Source: Sulfuracidifex metallicus DSM 6482 = JCM 9184
Lineage (GTDB): Archaea > Thermoproteota > Thermoprotei_A > Sulfolobales > Sulfolobaceae
Assembly: GCA_032834875.1 (NCBI GenBank)
Contig: CP135238.1
Location: 192,011-256,010, forward strand
Reading direction: 5' to 3'
DNA length: 64,000 bases
Below are positions 17,138-26,143 of this stretch, piece after piece. The notes under the pieces were generated by a model. That model was not told where the DNA came from. It did not search any database and worked only from the letters and a program-made list of their open reading frames with translations. Position numbers and translations under genes: made by a program. Each line of letters begins with the position of its first letter. The stretch's first letter is position 1.

Positions 17138-18853
17138 ATGGATCTAATGGGGAAATTGAGGGACGTAAAAGTCATCACCAGGCAAACCGCAGACGGAAGA
17201 GGTTCTATATCATTTAGATCTTATGTAATAGAATTTCCTTTTTCTAGGTCTCAGATTAACGTTGGAAAGTTACTCTACACTCCAACGATAGAGAAGGGCA
17301 AGTTTCTACTTTTAGAGGTAGCAGACTTTCAGCCATTCCATTACGGAATGGTTAATCTAGATCCTTCAATTCCATTAACTATTAGGAGGGAAGTTATGAA
17401 AGGCGTAGAGGAGAGTTGGGAGAAGGAAAACCCTATGGAGGCCTGGGTAGACGTTTACGCATATCCAATAGGATACATCATGGAACTATCTAATTCGCCT
17501 AAGTTCATTAAGGGTTACCTTCCCCCTCTACCTGGATCTACAGTTAGAATTCTAGACGAAACTACATACAAGAGCTTCGTTTGTTACGATGGCCCTTCTC
17601 TAGGTAAGATATATGGCGAAAATATGGATATTACAATTAACCTAAAGAGAGCAATAGGTTATCATATAGGAATTTTTGCATTCACCGGATCAGGTAAGTC
17701 TAACCTTTCTTCCTTACTAGTAAGAAAAATCTTGTCTAACTGTCCCAATACTAAGATTGTTGTCTTTGACGTTTCGATGGAATATTCCGTTTTACTAAAT
17801 GATATAATTTCTAAATATAATTCTCGTATAATTTCTACAGATAGAATTCCCTTTTCTGAGGAAGAAGCTAAGAAACGATTTTTCAGGAGTCATGTGATAC
17901 CAGAGGAGATCCTAGACCTAAAGAAGAAAATGGGTGAAAACTTGGGCAAAATTTTTAGACAAGGCAAAATGAAACAGCTTTACGTTCCTCCTCAGGGTAC
18001 ACTTTACATGACATATGGAGATCTGGTGGACATGGTTAGAACACAAGCCGAAGATAAGTATACGGCAGTTTCTCTAAAGCCTGTGTTTTATTCAATGCTT
18101 ACCTCACTAGATAAATTCATGAGGGAGAACAAACTTTCAAGGGAAGACTTAGTTGACGATAGAATTTTACCTTTGCTTGAAGAAACCGAAAAATTAGCTA
18201 AAGATTCTCACGCCAGGGAGAACGCCTCAATATTTACTTTCATACTCTCTCTCAGATCTTACGTTTCAATAGATATGAGTGAAAATGAGGAATATGATAT
18301 TGAAAAAGTGGCTATTGAAATATTGGAAGATTCTCCTGAATCCCCTCGACTTTTCGTTATAGAACTTCCTAATCTAGATGAAGGAAGGCAGATAGTTTCA
18401 TCAATAATTGAAAATGTTTATGCTAGGAGGAAGAGGTCTTATTCTACGGATCCAAAGGTCCTATTCATAATAGATGAGGCTCAAGAATTCATACCTTACG
18501 ATACAAAATCTAGGGGAAACAGTGAGGCTTCTAGCTCATCAATAGAGAAACTTCTAAGGCATGGGAGGAAGTATTACCTAAATGCTTTAATAAGCACGCA
18601 GAGGCTAGCATATCTTAATACCAACGTATTGCAACAACTTCACACATATTTCATTAGTACGTTACCTAGACCTTATGATAGGCAATTGGTAGCAGAAACC
18701 TTTGGCATAAGTGATTCCCTCCTAGATAGAACCCTTGATCTGGAATCTGGGCAATGGCTCTTAGTTAGTTTTAAGGCTGCGTTACCTCATGACGTTCCAG
18801 TTTTCTTTACAGCTGAAAATAATTTGGATATACTTAGGAAAGAAATGTCGTAA
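17138..18853 (+). CDS. HerA-like DNA translocase ATPase
   Basis: 571 residues. A beta-rich N-terminal HAS-barrel-like region (to about residue 170) precedes a RecA-like core with Walker A FTGSGKSN (182-189), Walker [12 protein letters not shown], and sensor motif ISTQRLAYL. The insertion with long helices (about 260-400) matches the HerA helical domain. HerA hexamers pump double-stranded DNA into NurA. This pair is separate from the mre11-rad50 locus, so it is a second copy. An alternative start at residue 4 (MGKLRDV) would leave 11 nt to the NurA-like stop. Confidence 0.85.
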   Translation: MDLMGKLRDVKVITRQTADGRGSISFRSYVIEFPFSRSQINVGKLLYTPTIEKGKFLLLEVADFQPFHYGMVNLDPSIPLTIRREVMKGVEESWEKENPMEAWVDVYAYPIGYIMELSNSPKFIKGYLPPLPGSTVRILDETTYKSFVCYDGPSLGKIYGENMDITINLKRAIGYHIGIFAFTGSGKSNLSSLLVRKILSNCPNTKIVVFDVSMEYSVLLNDIISKYNSRIISTDRIPFSEEEAKKRFFRSHVIPEEILDLKKKMGENLGKIFRQGKMKQLYVPPQGTLYMTYGDLVDMVRTQAEDKYTAVSLKPVFYSMLTSLDKFMRENKLSREDLVDDRILPLLEETEKLAKDSHARENASIFTFILSLRSYVSIDMSENEEYDIEKVAIEILEDSPESPRLFVIELPNLDEGRQIVSSIIENVYARRKRSYSTDPKVLFIIDEAQEFIPYDTKSRGNSEASSSSIEKLLRHGRKYYLNALISTQRLAYLNTNVLQQLHTYFISTLPRPYDRQLVAETFGISDSLLDRTLDLESGQWLLVSFKAALPHDVPVFFTAENNLDILRKEMS

Positions 18854-18898
18854 GATCCAGTTTTTAGTCTCTTCATGAATTTGTTATTAGGGTCAATA

Positions 18899-19594
18899 AT
18901 GGCAAAGGAACTCTTCCAATTCGATTCATATGTAAAGGAGAATATCTCAAAAGTAGTAGAGAAACCTGTGGATAATATCCTTGTTTTAGATGAGACGATA
19001 TTTTATCCCGGTGGAGGAGGTCTAGAGAAAGATCATGGTGAAATAAACGGTATAAAGGTAGTAGATGTTAAACGTAATGAAAATAGGGAAATAATTCATG
19101 TTATGGAATCTCCTATAGATGTAAAAGCAGGAGATCAAGTTAGATGTAAAATTGATTGGAATAGACGATATAGAATGATGAGACTCCATACTGCTTCACA
19201 TGTTATGGCAGCAGTTGCTTTATCTAAATTTGGAGCACTTGTAACTGGTGGTAATATATCGCCAGACCAAGCTAAGGACGATTTCTCTTTGGACTCTAAG
19301 GACAAAATTATTGAAATAGTAGATGAAGCTAATTCAATTATAAAAAGAAACTTAAACGTAAAGGTCTATTTCCTTCCTAGAGAAGAAGCGCTGAAGATAC
19401 CCGCTATAGTTAAGTTAGCTGGAAGAAGTCCTCCAGAATTACCTACTTGGAGAATAGTCGAGATAGAGGGAGTAGATATACAAGCTGACGGTGGACCACA
19501 CGTTAAGAACACTTCCGAGATAGGAGAAATAAAGTTCATAAAAGTTGAAAATAAGGGTAAGGGAAGAAAGAGGGTCTATTATACTGTACCTTAA
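18899..19594 (+). CDS. alaX: Alanyl-tRNA editing protein AlaX-M
   Basis: 231 residues from MAKELFQFDS; an in-frame ATG 24 nt upstream adds eight residues that family members lack. The zinc site is visible as HTASH and the C-terminal ADGGPHVKNTSEIG (AlaX-M proteins have ADGGTHV, where AlaRS has CGGTH). The N-terminal YPGGGGLEKDHGEI matches the glycine-rich motif of the medium form. It hydrolyses mischarged Ser-tRNA(Ala) or Gly-tRNA(Ala) in trans. It follows the HerA-like gene by 45 nt; its stop overlaps gtrA convergently by 4 nt. Confidence 0.9.
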   Translation: MAKELFQFDSYVKENISKVVEKPVDNILVLDETIFYPGGGGLEKDHGEINGIKVVDVKRNENREIIHVMESPIDVKAGDQVRCKIDWNRRYRMMRLHTASHVMAAVALSKFGALVTGGNISPDQAKDDFSLDSKDKIIEIVDEANSIIKRNLNVKVYFLPREEALKIPAIVKLAGRSPPELPTWRIVEIEGVDIQADGGPHVKNTSEIGEIKFIKVENKGKGRKRVYYTVP

Positions 19595-20025
19595 GACCAT
19601 ACGTATTTAATGCTAGTTATGAACCTTATTGCAAAGCTTGAAACTATCCCTAGGAAGTTGGTAAATAATAGGGTCAAAGACGAACTATTAAGGTAATTAT
19701 ATAGAAACAAATAAATAAATATCTCAGATAACGTAGTAAAGTGTAAAAATTCTATTAGGAATAATATAGTGGTAAAGTACTGTACTACACCCCCTAAAGC
19801 TGATGATACATGGAATTTAACTAATCTCAAGGGTAATGTAGTATTCACTCCCATTCCCTTAAACGTCCACCAGTCATTTAGGAAGAAGTTAAATATAATT
19901 GAAATCTCTATTCCCAAAAGGAGGGCTCCCGCTATAGGTATAAACTTTGCAGATGTTATATAAACTCCCTCGTTAACTATTGTACCGAGACCTCCGACAA
20001 TCATGAATTTCAGTAGCTTCGACAC
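19591..20025 (-). CDS. GtrA-family membrane protein
   Basis: 144 residues with four predicted membrane helices in two pairs, the GtrA fold. LKFMIVGGLGTIVNEGVYI at the N-terminus, FNFFLNDWWTF in the first loop and FAIRFITSIKYVWS at the end are the conserved segments of this family (KFxxVGxxxTxxN; NFxxxxxWTF; NFxxxRxxVF). GtrA proteins are thought to move prenyl-phosphate-linked sugars across the membrane or serve as anchors for dolichol-phosphate sugar synthases. Confidence 0.85.
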   Translation of the reverse strand: MSKLLKFMIVGGLGTIVNEGVYITSAKFIPIAGALLLGIEISIIFNFFLNDWWTFKGMGVNTTLPLRLVKFHVSSALGGVVQYFTTILFLIEFLHFTTLSEIFIYLFLYNYLNSSSLTLLFTNFLGIVSSFAIRFITSIKYVWS

Positions 20026-20036
20026 AAACTAATTTT

Positions 20037-21005
20037 CTAAGATTTCAATTTAAAAGTTTTTGGAGATAGTGAGTTCAAGACTTTTACAAGGTCTTGAACA
20101 TCATCCCTTAAGGAGATTCTAGCGTGTGTATCCCTTAATCCAATGAACCCTTCAGGTTCCCTGATATAATATCCATTTTCAATTAGAAACTTATTAATTA
20201 TCTTAGTTGGAATAGGGAACTCAACCAAAACAAAAGGAGCATGGGTATCGTAGATTTTAAAGGGGAACATTTTTTCGAAATTATCTCTAATTTCTATAAC
20301 TTTTTCCTTGGATTTATTTAGGAATTCTCTAATTTTTTTTGGATTGGCGTTGGAAAAAACGTAGTTAGCTATGGAGTTAACCCTCCATGGAATATGTCTT
20401 ACCTTTTGTTTTATCGAAAATGAGAAACCCATCCTTAAACCTGGTATAGATAGGGACTTAGTGAAGGATGACAACACAACAAGGTTAGGATATTCCTCAA
20501 TCTTGTTTCTAAAGCTCTTTCCGTCGCTTAAATCCATAAATGATTCATCCAATACGAGCTCTCTTTTGTCTGCAAGAAATTCAAGTATTTCACTCTCATC
20601 GATTAAAGATCCAGTAGGATTTACGGGGTTACTGGTTATCACTTTAGTTCCTCTTAAATCATAAACGTAACTGTTACCTTCCTCTTTGACTGTATATTTG
20701 TTATAACAAGGATATTCACCATAGTTAGGCTGTGGGCAAGAGTATTCATCAGTCAAGAGTGACAGGAATTCTGAGACACCGTTGTATATCTCTATATAGG
20801 AAGGGTTCACATCAAAAATTTCTCCTATATTTTCCTTTAAACATTTATAGTTGTATTGAGGATAATATCTGTATACTTTTAAATTTATTGCATCTTTAAT
20901 TAATTCCTCTATCTCCTTTGGTACTCCAAGGGGATTAAGGTTGACGCTGAAGTCTTTAACGTTGGGCGGCTCACCCTTGTTCCATGAGAAACCTCCGTGT
21001 TTCAT
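20037..21005 (-). CDS. cobD: CobD/CobC-like PLP aminotransferase (threonine-phosphate decarboxylase type)
   Basis: 322 residues, class I aminotransferase fold. HGGFSW near the N-terminus followed by DFSVNLNPLGVP is the signature of the CobD/CobC branch that makes aminopropanol phosphate for cobalamin. SNPVNPTG binds the cofactor phosphate region, ELVLDESFMDL holds the PLP-ring Asp, and SSFTKSLSIPGLRMGF holds the Schiff-base Lys and phosphate-binding Arg. The C-terminal IGLRDTHARISLRD carries the substrate-carboxylate Arg. A histidinol-phosphate aminotransferase is less likely given the N-terminus. The start overlaps the stop of the upstream HTH gene in an ATGA arrangement, so the two are coupled. 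Confidence 0.75.
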   Translation of the reverse strand: MKHGGFSWNKGEPPNVKDFSVNLNPLGVPKEIEELIKDAINLKVYRYYPQYNYKCLKENIGEIFDVNPSYIEIYNGVSEFLSLLTDEYSCPQPNYGEYPCYNKYTVKEEGNSYVYDLRGTKVITSNPVNPTGSLIDESEILEFLADKRELVLDESFMDLSDGKSFRNKIEEYPNLVVLSSFTKSLSIPGLRMGFSFSIKQKVRHIPWRVNSIANYVFSNANPKKIREFLNKSKEKVIEIRDNFEKMFPFKIYDTHAPFVLVEFPIPTKIINKFLIENGYYIREPEGFIGLRDTHARISLRDDVQDLVKVLNSLSPKTFKLKS

Positions 21006-21526
21006 AAACCCCTCCTTCTGAAATAATCACTTATAATATTTTTTTCTGCTCTTCTAAGTATTTCGCTAAGGGAAGACTGGCTTACATTCAATCTCTTAGC
21101 CAATTCTTTCTCTGTTATTTTACGTGGGAAGTCGTAAAAACCTGAATCCAGAGCTATTTTTACGATTTGTTCTTGTTTGACAGTTAATGGTTCGGTGCTG
21201 TTTACCTTCCTAACTTTTAGGACCCTAACTCCTTTAGTTACCTCTAAAAGATCCCTCAACACGTTCTTGAGCTCTCCATATCCCTCTAGAATGAAGATCC
21301 ATACTACCGAATCCGCAAACATGATTCCCCTAAGGATAGAATAAGAAGCTACGACTCTAGCTATTTTGGAATCGGACGTCATAGAGCAAAGGAAGGTTTG
21401 TTTTCCAACCCTAGAGAAGGTATTGCACACTTTTTCTACTACTGCCTGATCGCTTTTTACTTCCAACAGTATTCTCGATGAAGGACCGCTAGCCTTAACA
21501 TCAAATATGATAAATTCTCCCTTCAT
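21002..21526 (-). CDS. Bat-type (HTH_10) transcriptional regulator
   Basis: 174 residues from the ATG at 21524-21526; the frame is open a further 39 codons to 21643, but that part (rich in Thr, Ile and Lys) does not look like this family. The C-terminus LTVKQEQIVKIALDSGFYDFPR followed by TEKELAKRLNVSQSSLSEIL is the bacterio-opsin-activator HTH_10 domain. The N-terminal half is the ligand- or partner-binding region usual in this group. Coupled by ATGA to the cobD-like gene, so it may control cobalamin genes or respond to a related signal; this is inference. Confidence 0.8.
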   Translation of the reverse strand: MKGEFIIFDVKASGPSSRILLEVKSDQAVVEKVCNTFSRVGKQTFLCSMTSDSKIARVVASYSILRGIMFADSVVWIFILEGYGELKNVLRDLLEVTKGVRVLKVRKVNSTEPLTVKQEQIVKIALDSGFYDFPRKITEKELAKRLNVSQSSLSEILRRAEKNIISDYFRRRGL

Positions 21527-21757
21527 GTTGCTATCAAATGTGAATATATATGGAGTCTTTATTGTTGCGTAAAGTATCAAAATGGATACAGTAACATTAT
21601 TGCTGGTTAATGTCTTATTTTTTTTTCCGCAGTTTTGAGGCATTACGAATAGAGGTTAGTTGTGCATGGAAGTATAATCGCACTCTTTTTATTCTATCTT
21701 TTGATGTATCAAAGGAAGGGGAAATAAATAAAAAAATCTAGCAGGAATTTTTATTTT

Positions 21758-22114
21758 CTATTGCATATTACTTGATATTAGCTCATCAGATATTTCTATC
21801 AGTTTAAGTATATCCTTAGAGCGCTCTCTAGTTAGCTCCGTAGTTCCGTCGCAGTTTAGTACCATCATGGCTGAGTCCCAGTATCTTTTTAGATGGATTC
21901 CCCTTTCCTCTGCAAATATTATCACCTTGAACAGATCCTCAACTTGCCAATCGCCTTTTTCTTTCACTTTATTTAAAATTTCCTTAGCGTTCAAGCCTTT
22001 GGCAATGTTTTTTACAGCCTCAACTGCAGCCTTGAAGAATATTTCACATGAGTCTTCCATTATACCCTCGTTCAGTAGATCATTAGCTAAATTAAACAGA
22101 TCCTTAGCTTTCAT
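21758..22114 (-). CDS. PaREP1/HEPN-like helical protein
   Basis: 118 residues, nearly all helical, with MKAKDLFNLANDLLNEGIMEDSCEIFF-type heptads and AVEAVKNIAKGL as in the PaREP1 family of crenarchaeal proteins (related to HEPN folds). It begins directly at the end of rfbC with no gap, so it is the third gene of the rfbD-rfbC transcript. No RNase RxxxxH motif is seen, which argues against a HEPN toxin. A helper or regulator role is possible. Confidence 0.6.
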   Translation of the reverse strand: MKAKDLFNLANDLLNEGIMEDSCEIFFKAAVEAVKNIAKGLNAKEILNKVKEKGDWQVEDLFKVIIFAEERGIHLKRYWDSAMMVLNCDGTTELTRERSKDILKLIEISDELISSNMQ

Positions 22115-22666
22115 TTAACCACTGTATATGAAGTTATTTTCAGCAAGAGACAATGGCGGACAAGACATGTCCTTGTCGCTTAATATTTCTTCCTTTAGGG
22201 GCCACTTAATGCCTATTTCATCGTCGTTCCACTTAATGCATCTTTCATGTTGCGGAGAGAATTTTGAATGAGTTATAAAGTAAATTACATATGACTCCTC
22301 TAGAGCTTGAAAACCGTGGGCGAAACCAGGAGGAATCCATAACATTTCACCTGGATTTAATATATACATAACATATTTACCAAACGTAGGAGAACCCTTT
22401 CTGATGTCCACAGCCACGTCAGCTATGCTACCTTTGCTTACGGTTACTAATTTTCCTTGTGGAAAGGGATTAATTTGATAATGTAATCCTCTTATTATTC
22501 CCTTTTTAGAAAAGCTCATGTTTCCTTGAACGAATTGTGAAATTCCCAGCGCTTTCATTTCATCCAGTTTAAACAATTCCATGAAGAAACCTCTTTTATC
22601 CTCGAATCTCTTTGAGGAAATGTGTATTACACCACTTATAGGAGTTTCTTTGAACTGGAAAGGAAT
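22115..22666 (-). CDS. rfbC: dTDP-4-dehydrorhamnose 3,5-epimerase, probable ATT start
   Basis: 183 residues if started at ATT 22664-22666. The first ATG (22580-22582) would give only 155 residues and delete the conserved N-terminal strands, yet the frame upstream encodes IPFQFKETPISGVI and SKRFEDKRGFF, which align with the normal RfbC start (MPFEF...DxRGFF). No ATG, GTG or TTG exists between the stop of rfbD and this block. GGTGAT, a good match to the 16S 3' end, lies 5 nt before the ATT. The core has RGLHYQ, KLVTVSKGSI, DVAVDIRKGSPTFG and PPGFAHGFQ with the catalytic His. It makes dTDP-L-rhamnose precursors with RfbD. Confidence 0.85.
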   Translation of the reverse strand: MPFQFKETPISGVIHISSKRFEDKRGFFMELFKLDEMKALGISQFVQGNMSFSKKGIIRGLHYQINPFPQGKLVTVSKGSIADVAVDIRKGSPTFGKYVMYILNPGEMLWIPPGFAHGFQALEESYVIYFITHSKFSPQHERCIKWNDDEIGIKWPLKEEILSDKDMSCPPLSLAENNFIYSG

Positions 22667-22668
22667 TT

Positions 22669-23514
22669 TTAATCACCTAATGTATCTAGATTTTTATCTA
22701 TATCATAAAAATTAAACGAAATCAGTTTCTTGGCTTTAGATATGTCTAAAGAAGAGTCCCTAGGTCTTTTAGCCTTCCATTTCATTTCATTTTCATTAAC
22801 TATATCTATAAGCCCTTCTTTGCCTAACCTTGAGCCTATGCGTTTGGCTAAATCCTCCCTGGAGATTCTTTCTCCGGCTATATTTATTATCCCAGTAATT
22901 CGCATAGGTAAGATATCTAAGATCGCTTTAGCCAAGAATTTAGCGCTGATGGGGGAATAAAATGAATCCTTTATTACCTTTACTGTATTTCCTTTCTTTA
23001 GGTTATCCATAACGAATTTAGGGAAGTTGGATTTACCTCCAAACACTCCAGAAGTTCTAACTACTAGGGAAAGATCGTAAGATAACGCAAAGGTCTCTCC
23101 TATTAGCTTGGTTAATCCGTAGTAATTTATGGGATTTGGAAAATCGTCCTCTTTGTACATACCCTTCTCCCCATCAAATACATAATCAGTAGATACGTGA
23201 ACTAGATATGAATTGTTCACCATGGCAGCTCTAGTAATGAATTTCACTGACATTGCATTTATCTTGTAAGCCAAGTCTTTGTCAACTTCACATCTATCAA
23301 CATTAGTTAGTGCAGACAGATTAATAATAATATTAGGTTTAAATTTAAGTACTAAGTCAATTACATTTAATTCTTGTAAAACGTCAAGTCTAGTCCCCCC
23401 GTTTAATGCAGTTTCATTATATGTGGGTAAAATCTCCATAGACTCGGAAATCGAAGATAACATCTCGCGTCCTACTTGCCCAGAAGCCCCAATTATTAGA
23501 ATCCTTTGAGGCAT
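22669..23514 (-). CDS. rfbD: dTDP-4-dehydrorhamnose reductase
   Basis: 281 residues from MPQRILIIGASGQVGREM (ATG at 23512-23514); the open frame extends 20 codons further upstream but that part is not conserved in the family. The NAD(P)H-binding GASGQVG is at the N-terminus; STDYVFDGEKGMYKEDDFPNPINYYGLTKLIGE contains the catalytic Tyr-x3-Lys; VRTSGVFGG follows. Typical RfbD order throughout. The genes for the first two steps, rfbA and rfbB, are not in the window. Confidence 0.9.
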   Translation of the reverse strand: MPQRILIIGASGQVGREMLSSISESMEILPTYNETALNGGTRLDVLQELNVIDLVLKFKPNIIINLSALTNVDRCEVDKDLAYKINAMSVKFITRAAMVNNSYLVHVSTDYVFDGEKGMYKEDDFPNPINYYGLTKLIGETFALSYDLSLVVRTSGVFGGKSNFPKFVMDNLKKGNTVKVIKDSFYSPISAKFLAKAILDILPMRITGIINIAGERISREDLAKRIGSRLGKEGLIDIVNENEMKWKAKRPRDSSLDISKAKKLISFNFYDIDKNLDTLGD

Positions 23515-24027
23515 AATGCTACTATTCTGTATACAATTAAAAAGTATATAGGAGACTTTTATGTTAAACAACAAGTATAGATTCTGAGATAAGTTAAATA
23601 TTATGATTATAAATGTACTATATTTCCCTAAGTTTTTAGGGCAATTTAGCTAAGCTAAAAAGCATACGGTTCATTGAGTGAGCTAAGATAGCTCTGGAAG
23701 TAAATACACTATATACCATTTATCTAAAAGACATATACTAGTGCCGCTGGATATTATGGTTATGTAGCTACAGCTTTTGGTCCTACACCTGCAATAGGTG
23801 TAGGCTTAGTTTACGTATTATACCAAGTTGTTAGCACTGCAGCCATTTCTTAATGAAACCATATGCTACCTGGAAAGAACAGGACTTAGTAGTCAATAGA
23901 AAAAAAATGGAAATTGTTTATAAATTATACACCAGTAGAAAGTTACCCAGAAAAAGAGATATGGCTGGCTAAAGTTAATACCACTGGAGATCTAACTTCC
24001 TCCCCGCCCTAAGGGCGGAGGTTCCCC
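23515..24027. other. Gene-poor stretch with a hydrophobic peptide remnant
   Basis: No intact gene. At 23731-23853 the plus strand encodes 40 residues ending in GYYGYVATAFGPTPAIGVG and VYVLYQVVSTAAIS before a stop; it lacks a start codon and is closed by a stop just upstream, so it is the tail of a decayed small hydrophobic, bacteriocin-like protein. Within it CCTACACCT and AGGTGTAGG form a perfect 9-bp inverted repeat (23782-23803). A second open piece near 23910-24010 reads NYTPVESYPEKEIWLAKV. Likely insertion debris. Confidence 0.45.
24004..24018 (+). repeat. GC-rich hairpin at the end of the TnpB remnant
   Basis: CCGCCC-TAA-GGGCGG is a perfect 6-bp stem with a 3-nt loop, flanked by further complementary CCT / AGG. 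This kind of GC-rich hairpin just behind the tnpB stop marks the end of IS200/IS605 elements in Sulfolobales, where it is part of the element end and of the 3' RNA scaffold. Confidence 0.6.
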
Positions 24028-24180
24028 TCATCGATTCGCTCTTACATCTCTCATTTGAGGGGCAGTCGAGAGGGTCAGAGAACCCCTCCCATTAAGATTA
24101 ACTACAGCAACAACATCCCTATCATTCTCATAACCACAAGTACACTTAAACCAACGAGGGGAGACCTCAACCATTTTTTT
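24028..24180 (-). pseudogene. tnpB: TnpB (OrfB of IS200/IS605) C-terminal remnant
   Basis: The minus strand reads [20 protein letters not shown], then [15 protein letters not shown], then [10 protein letters not shown] and a TGA at 24028-24030. [13 protein letters not shown] is the second half of the zinc ribbon that ends TnpB proteins, with the last catalytic Asp (DRD). The upstream three quarters of the gene are missing: sequence before 24180 is poly-T and unrelated. A dead fragment that still carries its terminal hairpin. Confidence 0.8.
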
Positions 24181-24360
24181 AACGCATTGTGATCAGTATC
24201 TGTCTGCCATTAACAGTTAATGAGATAGGTTGAGTTGTTATCAAACCGCTGTTGATATGAAGTAGAACTTTGCACTGAGTATTAATGAGTACTGTGCTTT
24301 CTTTCACGTTTTCGTACTATTCTATCAAAATTAATTAACTTTATATTTGAATAGTATTAT

Positions 24361-25875
24361 ATGGATGAACTTGATATTTTAAGGTCTTCAGATCCTGAAG
24401 ATTTCGAGAAGTTTGTAGCGGAAAGAGTACTACCCGTACTTGGTCTAACAGTACTTTCTGTCACAGGCAGCCCTAATGATGCGGGTTGTGATATTATTGC
24501 TTTCGATAGCAAGTTTGGAAATAAGTGGTGTGTACAAGTCAAGAGGTACTCTGAAAATAAGAAGGTAAGTGCAAAAGAGGTTAAGGATGTGGTCCTCGGG
24601 ATGGAACACTACAGATGTAACAGAGGGCTCATAGTCACAACATCAGAACTTAGCGGTCCGGCGTTAAAAGAGTCCGAAGACAAGGGAATAGACTATATTA
24701 ATGGCTCAAGGCTATTAGCGATGATAAGGCAGTATAATATTCCCATATCTTTGACGTCAAAGTTAGTGTCGGACGATAAGAGAACAGATAATAGCAGGAG
24801 AACAAGGAAAGAAGAGATGAACGAGGAAGAGGAGAAGGAACCCTCTTCTACAAAAGTAAAAGATGATGGTGCCTTCTTGCCCATCTCGGTGAGCGAAGCC
24901 GTGAAAATCGCAAAGGAGAAGCTCTCCCGTTATAAGGAGGTTAAATTGGTTTCAGTGAAAGCCCATTTAAAAAGGCTATATATTTTCAGGGTAAAAGTGA
25001 GTTATAAGTTAAAGGGTAGGAGGAGCCAAAGTCTCATACTGGGTATGGACGGTGACGGAAAAGTATATGAGGAAGTGCCAACGCTAGTTAAGAGCATCAG
25101 TTGTGAAGTTGAATATGAGACAGATTCTGAGTTCTATCATAATGTGAGGGATAAACTAACGAAGGAGGCTGAGAAGCAAGCACCTCAGGAAGCTACAGAC
25201 ATAGAGGTAAAGATGGAGAGTTATAAGTTAGCGTGGGTCGTTTCATACTATGTGTTGCGATTCACGGTAGGCCTGACTAAGGCGGAAATAATTGTAGACA
25301 GACAAGGTAAGGTGAAGGAGACCATCTTTGACCCATTGGATGAAAGAAGAGTGAGGGAGTTTTTCGGAGGAAAAGTGGTAAAGCTAAACGGAGAGGTAAA
25401 AGTGGTTAGGGAATTTGACGATAAGTTCTTGGAGGAACTTACGATTAATGAAGTAGGTGAAACCGTAAAAAGCACGAAGAGGGTTAAACCCGAATATGCG
25501 GTGAGTATAACCAGAGCTTTTTATCGCGTTCAAGGAGGGGTAAGTAGATTCAAAGAGGTAAGTGATGGAGTTAAAGTCGACATCCTTTTCAATAACTATC
25601 ACTACCTAGCTAGGGTAGATAACGAGGGTAGGATTGTTGATAATGTGATAGTGCCAGATGTAAATGTATATGCGAGCACAGAAAAGGGTTATAACAGGAA
25701 AAGGAGGTGCTTAATAGTTAGAGAGGGAGATGTGATCAAGGTCATCGATGCTAGCGGAGTAGTAGAAAGAAAAGAGATACCTAAGGGGATATTCTCCAAG
25801 CTGAAGTTCTCGGTAAGTAACGGCATCACGTCCGATTACTCCATAGATACGAACGACCCACTAGAACTAGTGTGA
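24361..25875 (+). CDS. Mrr-type restriction endonuclease with repeated C-terminal domains
   Basis: 504 residues. Residues 8-130 are an Mrr_cat domain: PEDFEKFVAERVLPVLG, Asp44 in GCDIIAFD, and Gln59-x-Lys61 in CVQVKRY form the D-(Q/E)xK nuclease site, followed by KEVKDVVLGMEHYRCNRGLIVTTS. An acidic linker (about 150-170) leads to three loosely similar modules (about 175-240, 250-325 and 390-445), each a helix plus beta hairpin ending in a DxxGKV/GRIVDN-like turn, reminiscent of PepSY-type repeats. No methylase is nearby, so a type IV-like enzyme acting on modified DNA is plausible. It is flanked by TnpB debris and a TA pair. Confidence 0.8.
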   Translation: MDELDILRSSDPEDFEKFVAERVLPVLGLTVLSVTGSPNDAGCDIIAFDSKFGNKWCVQVKRYSENKKVSAKEVKDVVLGMEHYRCNRGLIVTTSELSGPALKESEDKGIDYINGSRLLAMIRQYNIPISLTSKLVSDDKRTDNSRRTRKEEMNEEEEKEPSSTKVKDDGAFLPISVSEAVKIAKEKLSRYKEVKLVSVKAHLKRLYIFRVKVSYKLKGRRSQSLILGMDGDGKVYEEVPTLVKSISCEVEYETDSEFYHNVRDKLTKEAEKQAPQEATDIEVKMESYKLAWVVSYYVLRFTVGLTKAEIIVDRQGKVKETIFDPLDERRVREFFGGKVVKLNGEVKVVREFDDKFLEELTINEVGETVKSTKRVKPEYAVSITRAFYRVQGGVSRFKEVSDGVKVDILFNNYHYLARVDNEGRIVDNVIVPDVNVYASTEKGYNRKRRCLIVREGDVIKVIDASGVVERKEIPKGIFSKLKFSVSNGITSDYSIDTNDPLELV

Positions 25876-26143
25876 GTAATTTCTGTCAAACACACAAGTG
25901 TTGGTGTTTACGTCTATTGAGCGTTCTGAGTTTTTTGGATTAGTACGAGACTTTTCTCATAGTGAGTACATAGGGCTTGTAATGAGACGTATAATGTGTG
26001 TACAACTTTTAATGAAATAGTTGAACGATACCCTTCGTTTCTACTAACTACGAACTCACGTCTTAGAGAGAACCTCAATATTATTAATTGAGTTTTAACC
26101 CTTTACTTTTACGCTTATAATTTTCTACGCATCCTTTTATTAT

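Noticed and set aside
22115-22582. RfbC starting at the internal ATG
   Set aside because: It would delete the conserved N-terminal strands present in frame upstream, including DKRGFF.
23770-23810. Inverted repeat considered as a terminator or riboswitch
   Set aside because: It lies inside the decayed hydrophobic peptide, where Pro-Thr and Gly-Val codons create the complementarity; no T tract follows.
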